From Elephas maximus indicus (lineage: Eukaryota; Chordata; Mammalia; Proboscidea; Elephantidae), in assembly GCF_024166365.1 (NCBI RefSeq), contig NC_064839.1:14370878-14434877 (forward strand): 64,000 nt of DNA, read 5' to 3'. Below, one piece after another: positions 50,101-62,100 of the stretch; the first letter of the stretch is position 1, and each line of letters begins with the position of its first letter. Position numbers and translations under genes: made by a program. A model generated the notes under the pieces. The model searched no databases. It was not told the DNA's origin and saw only the letters and a program-made list of their open reading frames with translations.

Positions 50101-53100
50101 TCTTGGTGCTGGGTGTACACAGTTGAAAACTGATCTATGCTTGCGCTCTGGGGATTCACATTCTAGAGACGCAGTTTTTTAAAAAATTATTGCCAGGAAC
50201 AAATTGAAGACCCAAGTGTAAAGCACTAAAGAAGTACAAAGACGGAGAATGTAAAGCATCGCCTGTTGGCACCGGTAAAGTTAGAGAGAAAGAGAAGTGA
50301 GAGGCAGTGTGGTGTGATACGTTCACGCAGTCTGTGTGTCGCAGTCACTGACAGGGGTTTGAAGCCCAACTGTACCACTTAGCATAGCCCTAGATAAGTT
50401 ACGTACATTTGCTCAATGTCAAGTGTATGTTGCAGGAACCAGGATGACAATGACAATCAGTATTATTAAAAGCCAGTGAGCAGACTCTAAGTCTGGACTT
50501 AATGTAATTTATTTTTCATTGTTAGCACTTTCTGAGGAAATTATTGTAAAAGTTATCACTTTGGCCAATTGTGTTTTCTTTTTGTGCAGAATAGATACCA
50601 CAAGAGTTGAGTTTACCATTCCACTGAGGGAGAACTGGGCACTGCCCTTCTTCGCAGTTCAGATAGCAGCGATTACGTATTTCCTGAGACCAAATTTACA
50701 GCCTCTTTCTGAAGTAAGTTTGTGTGATACCGTATGTATTTTTAAATTTCACAATTTTGTTCAAGAAGCTTCAGGAACTGTGATGTGCCTGCGGTGTCCG
50801 AGGCTGTGAATAGTTCTCACTCCACGACCAATTGTTTAACTGGAGTTAATGGAGGTTTTCTTTTTCTGAGCTTTTTCCTACTTCGCAAAGAAAATGTTTT
50901 CCTGTTCAATGTTAAAAATGTACTCCACATAATCCACCCTTAAATAGTTGTAGCAAACCCCACACACATTTTGTGCAAAACTGTCAGAGTTTTTAAGCCA
51001 TTGCTCTTGAGATATGATTCGGTGCATTATCGCCTCCATAATAGTGTGGAATACACATACCGTATGTGAATATTTATATGCAGAGTGTCACTTTAGGATA
51101 TTTAGAGCTGAAGTAACAAATGAAAGGGCTTTCAGAGCAATCATTTATGGTTTTTCTATTTGGTTTATAGAGATATTGGCTGCTCTTGAGAAAACCTGTC
51201 TGGAAGACTTTTTATTACAAGAGGTGCGTAAATTATACAAATTTTTCTTTTTACAGAGGCTGACACTTCTTGCCATTTTTGTATCAACTTTTCTCTTTAG
51301 TCTGACATGGCAGTTTAATCAATTTATGATGCTGCTGCAGGCATTAGTACTGTTCGTGCTGGACTCCTTAGACATGCTACCAGCAGTGAAGGTAAGCCTT
51401 GCTTTCCTCTCTCAGCTGAGGTTTTCCATTGTTTAGGGTTTTATGCCATAGAATGAGCTCAGAATATGCACGTGCTTAATAATAAAGTTGAAGCTGCTTC
51501 TTGGCTCTAGTATATATGTGCTGTGATCAGTTGAAGCTGAGTGATGTATGTAGCCTAGTTTGACACTCTTAATGTCTATTCTGTTTATTTTTATTTAAAA
51601 AGATGGAGTTATTTGGGACACATATGCCTAGGTCAGTTGTCTGTAGAGATGACGTAAACTTGCAAATGGAAGATAGGCATTTTAAAATTTCTTACTGTGT
51701 ATTGGCTTATATTTCAAGGAACTCAAAGGGAATATGATAATTTTTATGTTGTACTTTATAAAATTTTCATAAAACCATTTAGCCAATATGGGATGCGATT
51801 CCCTTGGACTGGTCAAAGGTCACAGATGAAATAAGTCAGTTAGAAAGAGGCCCACAATCAGTCTACCAGTCTGTGCTGCTACCATTTAATAGCATGATTT
51901 TTACACATCACAGACGTATTTTGATGTCTGTACGCTCTTTAATTTGCTCATAGTTACTATTCTAAAGTAGCTATTCTAAGTATTTTCCAGGTGTAATAAA
52001 AAAGTTGGAAACCCTGGTGGCGTAGTGGTTAAGTGCTGTGGCTGCTAACCAAGAGGTCGGCAGTTCGAGTCCACCAGGCGCTCCTCGGAAACTCTACGGG
52101 GCAGTTCTACTCTGTCCTGTAGGGTCGCTATGAGTCGGAATCGACTCGACGGCGCTGGCTTGGGTTTTAATAAAAAAATTGTGGGGCATTGGTGTTTCAG
52201 TGGTATAATTCTTGCCATCTATGCAGGAGATGCGGCCTTGATTCCCAGCCAGTGTACCACATGCAGCTATTATCTGTCTGTCAGTAGAGGCTTACGTGTT
52301 GCTATAATGCTGAACATCAGGGCTTCCAGACTAAGAGTAGGAAGAAAGGCTTGGCAGTCTATTTCGGAAGATCAGCCAGTGATAACTCCGTGGATCAGAA
52401 TGGTCCAATCTGCAACTGATCGGGGGATGGCACACATTGTGTGTGGAGTCTCCATGAGTCAGGGGCTGCCTTGACAGTAGATAACAACAACAACAAATTT
52501 TTTCCAGATCTAAGGCAGCACTATAGCCCAATACTGAAGAATAGAACTCATTTATTCCATGTCAAAAAAGGTGCTATAAACTTTGGAAATTAAATGGGTC
52601 TGGATTAGGAAACATTCAAGTCAACCAACAAATACACACCGGCTGTCTGCTAAGCTACCATAATAGAATAGGCACCACAGAACTTACTGATGTAAGACAT
52701 TGCCCATATCCACAGGGAGCTTACCATCTAGCTTGGGAAATAAAGATAATAGAAAAACAGAACAACTAGAGAAGTGTTAGATTTCAGATTGTAGTAATGA
52801 TAGTGCTAGTAAGTCTAGAAGAAAAGAATTTCTTTGTAGGCTAGGAAGATTTCACAGAAATGGGAAACCTGAGCTGGACCACAAAAGAAGAGAGTAGGAT
52901 TTGGGTGGAGTGTAAACAGGACAGACTGAGAAGGTAAAATACAGTAATGAAAGCAAGTAGAAAAATTGGCCAAGTTAAAAAATATGTAATACTTAGTGTT
53001 TGGATAGGTGTGAAGCAGTGGGCATTCACACACTGCTGGTAACAGTTAAATTGTTACAGTCTTTCTGTAGTATACTTTTACAGCAGATATCAAAAGCCTA

Positions 53101-56100
53101 AAATGTGGATTTCCTCTTACCAGCAATTGCACTTCTGGAAGTTTATACTAAGGAAATAATAACTAGTTGTATTATAATAAGAAAAAAGCTGGAGACAACC
53201 TCAATCAATAGCAATAGGGTATTGGTAAAAAAAATTACGGCCTATTTATGTAAGGAAGCATAACGTAACCATTAGTCTCTACCTCACCTTCTTTTTTTAA
53301 AGTAAAGTATCTACAGAGAAAGTGAGAAAAGGTCCTGGAAAGACAGCCATCACAGTGTTAACAGTCAGCTGCACGGTTGATGTTCTGTATATTCTTTTTG
53401 TTCTTCAGATCTTTTTTTTTTTCCTGCAATGAACTTGTATCTCTTTTAAAATTAGAAAAAAGAAAAAAGGTGCTGTTTTGACATACACACACAAAATTAA
53501 AGAACTTGTATCTCTTTTAAAATTAGAAAAAAGAAAAAAGGTGCTGTTTTGACATACACACACAAAATTAAAGAATAATACAGCTAATTTATTTTATATT
53601 CAATTCTGAACTTCGTTAAACGTTTATGTTTGAAACTGTGTTGTTGTTAGAAGTAGTTCTAAGTGTCAGAATTTAAGAAGGAACAGTGTTAAAATGAAGG
53701 GATCTTGAGTTGTAAAAGCATGTTGCCAGGATCAGCTCTGAAAATAACTAGCTTTTAAAACTTTGCCAAGTCATTTAACTTCTCTGAGCCTTCATTTCTT
53801 TATATATTAGAGTCACTGATTTCTAATCACGTCAAATGAAAAAGAGTTGGAATAATTACTATAGAAAAAAAAACCCAAATTCACGGCACAATGTGATAAA
53901 AAAAAAAGAAGCAGAATCTTTGATACGTATCACCTTCTTTTCGTGAATGATGGAAAATCTCTTTCCAACGAAAGCCCAGGTTTCCAGTCAGAAATGTTAC
54001 AGGGGTTTTTAAATATAAAGGAGAATAGCAAATGGTATTATTAGGCATACACTTTTTGATTCATTAAAGGCTGAAAATATGAAGATAATAAAGTTTTAGT
54101 AATTCTTTATAGAAACAACAAGACACAATAATGATACATGCCTAAGAGATCCTTTGAAAGTATTACACATGCTTGCAGACAAGATGGAGTAGACACACTT
54201 CTTCCTATTCCTGCCAAGCCCAAGCCCACTGCCATCGAATCAATTCTGACTCTTAGCGACCCTATAGGTCAGAGTAGAACTGCCCCACAGGGTTTCCAAG
54301 GAGCACCTGGTGGATTTGAATTGCTGACCTTTTGGTTAACAGCCAGAGCTCTTAACCTCTACGCTGCCAGGGTTTCCATTCCTCTTGAGTACAGCTAAAA
54401 ACCCTGGACAGTATATATAAAACAAGCATACCAGGATTTGGAAAGTGGAGGTAATAAAGCAAATTGCCTAGGGGCCTCAAGACTTGAGGAAAAACAGTGA
54501 GTTCCCTGGGTTTTATGCCTCATATATCCAAGACTAGGGGCTAGAGAAGCCAGCAACTCAGAAACACCAGTGGGCTCAGAAAAAAAAGCCCCAAGAAAAG
54601 CTCGCTGTCTCTAGCCAAAGGACCAGAAAAGAAGAAGCCTAGCAAGACAGATGACTGTTGAGACATTAGCTACGCTACTCCAACCACATACCACAGAAAA
54701 AACTGCAGCTCCACTCCCACCTCCATCAGTGAAGACGGAGTGGGGAGCCTAGACTTCCAGTTTCACCTAGCTGTAACAAGATGGTCCTCACTTCCTGCCA
54801 GGGTAGTTTCAGAAGAAGTCTAGTGGGGAGCCAGGACTTTGTCCAGAGGTGTCAGTGAAGGCCATGGGGAGCCTGGCTCTCCATCCCCATCCAGTAGTAA
54901 TACGACACCCGTTCCCTTCCCTGCCAAGACGGTGTTAGAAGATGCCAGAAGGGAAATGGGGGCTTTCACCACCACTTAGGGGTGACAACCCCCAGCCCCA
55001 CCCAGTGGTGTTATTGAAGGCCACATGAGGAGCAGTAACTAGATGTATCTCCCCTTCCCAGCCAAGGTGGAGTCAGTGGGGACTTAGTAAAGAATGTGAA
55101 CCATCACCCAGCAGTGAAAGGTATCCCTCCCACCCCATCCTGGGGTATTAACGGAAGGCACATGAGGAGCTGAGACCTCCACTCCCATCTGGAAACAGTG
55201 AAGCAGTACTCTTCTTCCCCCACTGGCATAGTATCAAAGGAGACTTCCTGACACAGAGGACTGATCCAGATCTCATAGATGGTACTCAGAATGAACAGCG
55301 TGTACCTGAAAATCACTCGTTGTACAAAGAACCAGGAAAATCTTCTCGAATGAGAAGACACCAGCAGGTGCCAACATGGAGACATACAGAATTGAATTAT
55401 CTGACTCAGAATGTAAAACAGCCATCATTAAAAAAAAGCTTCATCAAGCAATTACAGACAGGCTTGAAAACAAATGAAAATACACAAATTCTCATTAAAG
55501 AAATGGAAGATATGAAAAACCAAATGGAAATTTTAGAAGTGATAAATTTCAATAACCAAAATTTAAAATTCACTGCATAGACTCAGCAGCAGAATAGAGA
55601 AGCCAGGGAAGAGAACCAGACAACCTGAAGGTAGAACAATAGAAATTACCTAATCTGAACAACAGGAGAAAATCAACTGGGGGAAAAAATGAGCAGAGCT
55701 TTCAAGGACCTGTGGGAGTATAACAAAAACTCTTCACATTCATGTCATTGAAGTCGCAGAAGGAGAAGATGAGTACTGTGGAGCTGAAAAAAATATTCAA
55801 AGAAATTATAGCTGAGATTTTCCCAAATTTGGCAAGACAGCATAAACATACAGATTCAAGAAGCTGAGCTAACCTTAAACAGGATATACACAAATAAATT
55901 CACACCAAGACACATCATAGTCAAACTTCTGAAAACTAAAGACAGAGAGAGAAATCGACTCAACAACACCTAACAATAACACAAGAAACTTACTTCAGAT
56001 ATAACAGTCTAGGCAGGTTGGAAGGAAGGGGATGGAAAAAGAGATGCCGTGCAGGAATAGCTGTATTAATATCAGATGACGTGTACATTAGAGCAAAGAA

Positions 56101-59100
56101 AATTACCAGGGACATTGTATAACACTGAAAGGGTCAGTCTCCCAAGAAGAAGGACCTAACTGTGTAAGGATAGCAATCCTAAATGTGTAAGCACCAAACA
56201 GTAGAACTGCAAAATACGTGAAGCAAAAACTGACAGAATTGAAAGGAGAAATAGACAAATCCACAATTGTTGACTTCAGCATCCGTCTGTCAACCTTGAT
56301 AGAGCAACCAAACAGAAAATCAGCAAGGATATAGAACTCAGCAGCACCATCAGTCAACAGGACCTAATCAACATTTATAGAACTCTCCACCCAACGGAAG
56401 GCACGCTGTTTTCTTAACAAATTTAGAAGAATTGACGTCAGAATGTATTCTCTGACCACAGTGGATTCAAACTAGAAATCAGTAACAGAAAGATGATAGG
56501 AAAACCTCCAACTTTTAGGAACTAAACAAGACACTTCTAAATAAGCCATGGATCAAAGAGGAAACTTTAAGGAGCATTGAATTCAGTGAAAATAAAAATA
56601 CACCATATCAGAATTTGTGAGATGTGGTTAAAGAATTGCTGAAGGGAATTTAAGCACTATGTTTACATTAGAAAAGACAGTAAGTCTGAAATAATTGTTT
56701 AAGCTCCCACTTTTTTTTTTCTAAGAAACTAGAAAAAGAAGAGCAAAGTAAACCTAAAGGAAGCAGAGGAAAAAAATAATAACGTTAAGAGCAAAACCAA
56801 ATGAATTTGAAAAAAACCAATAAAGAGACTCTGTGAAATAAAAATTTAGTTCTTTAAAAAGGTAATAAAACTGAGTAGCATCTAGCAAGACTCCATGGAC
56901 ACCTTGGAACCTAAAAACTTTTGAACCTTAACAGACTTGGATACCAAAGGCACTGCTTATGTTCTAGTCAGTGTACCTAGTGAAGACACAGAGTCTAAAG
57001 CCAAACTGCCTGGGTTTGGATGAGTTAATACATGTGATTCACTAAGAGCAGTGCCAGGTATTTTGTAAATGCTAAATAAACATTCCCTACAGTAAGTATG
57101 AATGATGATGAAGATCAATAGCATGACCCATTGAAGAGGATTCTAATTTTCACACAGAAAGAGTATGTATTATTGCTGCCTTGCTTCTAAACTATACTAA
57201 TAGCCCCTGAGAAGAAACATCAGGTATACCACTGACAATCCACGGCTTTCCAGTATACGATACTGCTTGGTTACACATTTTTGGCTGCTCACCAGCAGTG
57301 TTTTCACTTGAACCTACGAAATCATTACATTTTAAAACTATGCGAACTTGTCACATAAGTTGTACTTTTTCTAGTAGTAAAACATGTCCACTTGATATAA
57401 AAAGAACTGCCAGTATCAAAAAACACTGCAGCCTAAATAAAGGCAAAAACATTTATGTGAAAAAAATTGTTTAAGAAGGAGTTGTTATCCTTAAAGATTT
57501 TCTGCAAATCAATGAGAGAAACATTCACAACCGAACAAAAGAGGACAGAGGATACAAACACTTCTTAAAATGAAAAGCATCAAAAAGGATAAAATATGTA
57601 GGTGTAAATCTAACAAAAGAAGTACAAAACTTGTACTCTGAAAACTATAAAACTTTGCTGAAAGAAAACCTAAAATAATGAAAAGTATCCCATATTTGTG
57701 GATCAGAAGACTTACTGTTAAGATGGTAATACATCCCAAATATATCTACACATTCAATGCAATTTATTTCAGAATCTCAGGTGGATTTTTTTGCAGAAAA
57801 TGCCAAGCTGATCCTAAAATTCACATGGAAACTCAAGGGACCCAAAGTAGCCAGAATAACCTTGAAAAAGAAGGATACAGAAAAGTCATACTTCCTGATT
57901 TTAAAACTTACTGTAAACCTACAATAGTCAAGACCATGTGGTACTGGCATAAGGATAGACATACAGGTCAATGGAATAGAATGGAGAGTCCAGAAGTAAA
58001 CCCCAACACTTGTGGCCAATCGATTTTCAACAAGAATGCCATGACAATTAAAGAGAAAGAACAGCCTTTTCAACACATGGGCCTGGGACAACTGAATATC
58101 CATGTGCAAAAGAATAAAGTTGGACCCCTTCCTCACACCATACATAAAAATAAACTCATAATGGATTGTAGACCTAAATATAAGAGGTAAAACCATAAAA
58201 CTCTTAGAAAAGACAATCTACAGAATAGGAGGAAGTATTTGTAAATTATGTATGCGATAAGAGGCTTTCAGAATATGTACATATGTATGAATAGATATAT
58301 GTGTGTGGATACATATACACACACACACAGATACATGTATAAGGAAGTGCATTCATTCATTTCTTCAGTATTTGTTGAGTGACTACCATGCTCTAGTGTG
58401 CCGTGCTTCAAGTGCCAAGGATACAGCAATTAACAAGATAAGGAAGTAATCAGATAAAACGACCTGAGGATGTTTTTAAAAGAATGTTTACAACATTCTT
58501 TTAAATGTTGTGTTTAAAATTTGTGGCACGTCCATGTGGTAGGATGTAGGTACCAGCCATCAGTTGCCTTTGAGTCAGTTGTGACTCATGACGACCTCGT
58601 GTGTTACAGAGTAAAACTCTGCTCTGTGGGGTTTTCAGTGACCTCTCTTCCCACGTGCCTCTGGGTGAGCTCAGACCTCCAACCTTTGCAGCCGAGCAAG
58701 CACATTCACCGTTTGTATCACCCAGGGACTCTGGGATGTATGTAGTTGTTTAAGTTTTCACAGACTAGGCGATGATGTGAGAAAATTATACAGTATAATG
58801 TGAAATAAGTAAAGTGTTATATGAAATATTGTACACCGTTATTAAATCAGAAACCCTGATGGCATAGTGGTTAAGAGGTACGGCTGCTAACTAAAAAGTC
58901 AGCAGTTCAAATCCACCAGGCGCTCCTTGGAAACCCTATGGGGCAGTTCTACTCTGTCCTTTAGGGGTGCTGTGAGTCAGAATCAAATCAGTAATATTTC
59001 TGTAGGCAGTGGTGTTCAGTTTTAAGTTTAGAGCCCACCTTTCTATTGATTACCGTTTCTTATGTTTTCAGAATTTTCTGAATCTTCTACAGTAAGATAC

Positions 59101-62100
59101 ATTGTCTTTATAACCATAAGAACTATGAGTTTGTTTCCCTGCATTTCCATTAACACCAAACAGTAGCACCGAACTGTTGCTGGCCTCACTTTAAATGCTC
59201 AATGTAGTTTGTTTCCTTTGAGATCAAGAAAATAAAATCATGGGAAAATCTGATATTCTGCTGAATAAAACTGTTATCTTTTATATGCCAAGGTGAGTAT
59301 AGAATTGGCTGATTTGAAAGAGAAGAGGAAAACTAGCAGAAAGTATCAACTCTTTATTAAGGACTGTCTTTTTTCTTTGGGACTTTTATTTTTATATTCA
59401 ATTTGGTTTTGTTTCTTTCAATGTCAGACTGTCAACAATTTTTATTACCTAAGTTGTCTTTAATGAGTGCTTATTCTGCCCAGGCATTTTCATACTGGAG
59501 CACATTCTGTTTTTACACCAGACCCTTACAGCAACTCTGTGAGGAAGGCATAATCACCTCCAGTTGAAAAATGAACCAGCTCCAGCACACCGAGGTCCCA
59601 CAGCTGGTACATGGCAGAATCAGGACCACATTGCAGGGCTTTTGACTGTATGGCCCATATTCTTGACCATACACTCTGCTGTCTGCTACAAACCTATGAG
59701 GTGAAAGAGCAAACGGCCTTGCAGGAAGACCTTACGGTCTAGTCAGGTGGATCAGGCCCACATACATATAAAAGGAAACAATATATGATACAGCCCTGAA
59801 GCATATAGTGTGGAAAATTAGGAAATAACAGAATACAAATAGTACTGATTATTGGCTTTAGATAGTAGTTGTACAGGAATTTAGGAGAGAACCAAAGATT
59901 ACAAGCTGCGTTTGCCGATTCTGAGACTCCATTTACACCGCGGTTTGCTTCCTGCATTTTGTATTATCCCTGTTGGTTTTCCCTTTAATTACTGTCATTA
60001 TCAAATTGAAACTATTCTGGTATTAAAACGTAAGGAAACAACTGGAACGTATATGATTTGGTTTCTTGCGTTAGATCGTGTATTTTGCATCATGTGTAAC
60101 CTGAGACGTATCCAGTCAGTGACCAAAATGTCAGCACATGGTTGTCGCTTGATAAAATCTGCTTGACCAGCTAATCTTTGATCCTTGCAGGTGACATGGC
60201 TGTACGGCATACAGATAACAAGTTTATTCCTGGTCTGCGTTCTTCAGTTTTTCAATTCCATGATTCTTGGATCATTGCTTATAAGCTTTAATCTTTCAGT
60301 ATTAATTGCAAGAAAACTTCAGGTAGGACTTTTTCTGACCTTAATTAAACTTTCTTGGAAAATCGGTTGGTTGAACCTTATTTTGTAGAGCATGTGGAGA
60401 AAAATTTAGGAGGAAATTCCCCCTAAAAAGCACCGGTGGTATTAACTTGCCTTTTAGTGACGTGCATGGTGTAATGTTTCTGTTTTGAATCTTCCTGGGG
60501 TTGTGCGCAATTCCTTTTTTTTTTTTAAGAGAATTGAAAGCTTAATTCATTAAGGGATTAGCCAGAGATGCTTAGTTAAATGCCATTGATTTAAAATTGA
60601 AATAAAAGAAAAAATTTTTAAACTAATTTGTGTTTGTGTGTGTGTGTGCGTGTGTGTGAACTCAAGAATCGGAAGAATTTGTTACTTGTGGGAATGTACT
60701 CCCCACAGTCTTTCAGCCTGGCAGACACTTGGTGGCTTGACGTGGTCACCACTCTCTCTGTTCTCCTTTCATACCATGTTAGTAATTTTTAAGTGAGGTA
60801 AAATTAACTGTTTTGAGAAACTTTTGAGGATTTAAATAAATTCCTTTACAAATAAGGGGATACCCCCTAGTATAATAAAATCGTATTTGAAGCACTGACC
60901 TGATCTTTTGAAATTATCATATAATTAAAGTTTCTTAAATTTACATGAGGTTTATGAGTCATTGTTTTTCCTTAATATTGTGACAAAGCTGTTTTTTTTT
61001 TCTCATGCTATGACTATTTCTATATCAAGAAATCATTTTATTCTCTGCATTTGGAAAAATAAATCCCTTTTCCTGTTTGTCTTATGAGTAAGAGATGCTA
61101 TGGGAAAACTGCCACAAAAATAATGAGTTGACTGTCTAAATACAATAGTTTATCCTTTTAACTTCAGTTATAATTAAGTGTTGCGCATATTTAAACTCTT
61201 CAGATACTAATTATATTTGACAATCTCTAACATTAAGAATTGTGAGAAGACTATTATATGTCAAAGAGCAAAGTTTACTTTTTTTGTGTTGTTAGCTTTT
61301 TCATTTAATTGCATTACAGCTATGTCTATGATAAATGAATTAATGGATAAGTTACGTAAAGATTTGTTGAGTAAACATATCCCAAGCACCTTCCAAGTAT
61401 AGACCCCATACTCTGGCAGTGAATTTATAAGGAAAAAAAAAATGACTAGGACATAGTTTCTCATCTAACGGATCTCATCGTTAAGGTACCTGTTTACTAT
61501 TGCAAATATTAAGACGGTGTAATATCAAGAAGATTAACCCACCGATTGCCATCAAGTCAGTTCCGACTCATGACGATACCATGTGTTCAAGAGTAGAACT
61601 GCTCCATAGGATTTTCTTGGCTGTAATCTTTATGGAAGGTCCCTGAGTGGTGCAAGCAGTTTACAACCTAAAGGTTGGTGGTTCAAACCTACCCAGTGGC
61701 ACCATGGAAGAAAGGCCTGGTGATCTGTTACCATAAAGATTACAGCCAAGAAAACCCTGTGGAGCAGTTCTACTCTATAACACATAGGGCTGCCATGAGT
61801 TGGAATCAACTTGATGGCAACAGGTTTGGTTTTTTGTTTTTTTAATCTTTACAAAAGCTAGTCACCGGGTCTTTCTTCCACAGCTCCACTGAGTGAGTCA
61901 TGAAGATTAGTAGGTTATATAAAAAAATATATTACACATAAATTTGCACATATATGTTGCATGATTCAGTGTTTTAATCCTTAAGTAAACTCATCTTAAG
62001 TGTTTATGAAGTTATGTTAAAATTTAAGAATTAAAATTCAACTCTTTTAATTTCTAGAAAAATCTGAAAACTGGAAGCTTCTTTAATAGGCTTGGGAAAC

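Noticed and set aside
51014-51436. 140-aa plus-strand ORF spanning intron 7 and coding exon 7
   Set aside because: The part before 51257 has no DPY19L3 similarity and a clear acceptor (tttttacag) precedes the exon, so the open intronic frame is chance.
52184-52255. tRNA-Gly gene
   Set aside because: The anticodon arm and acceptor pairing are degraded and the segment continues into a SINE body with an RTE tail.
57678-58190. 170-aa plus-strand ORF as a host gene
   Set aside because: It matches the L1 ORF2 C-terminal pattern, and a parallel copy exists at 31200-31421.
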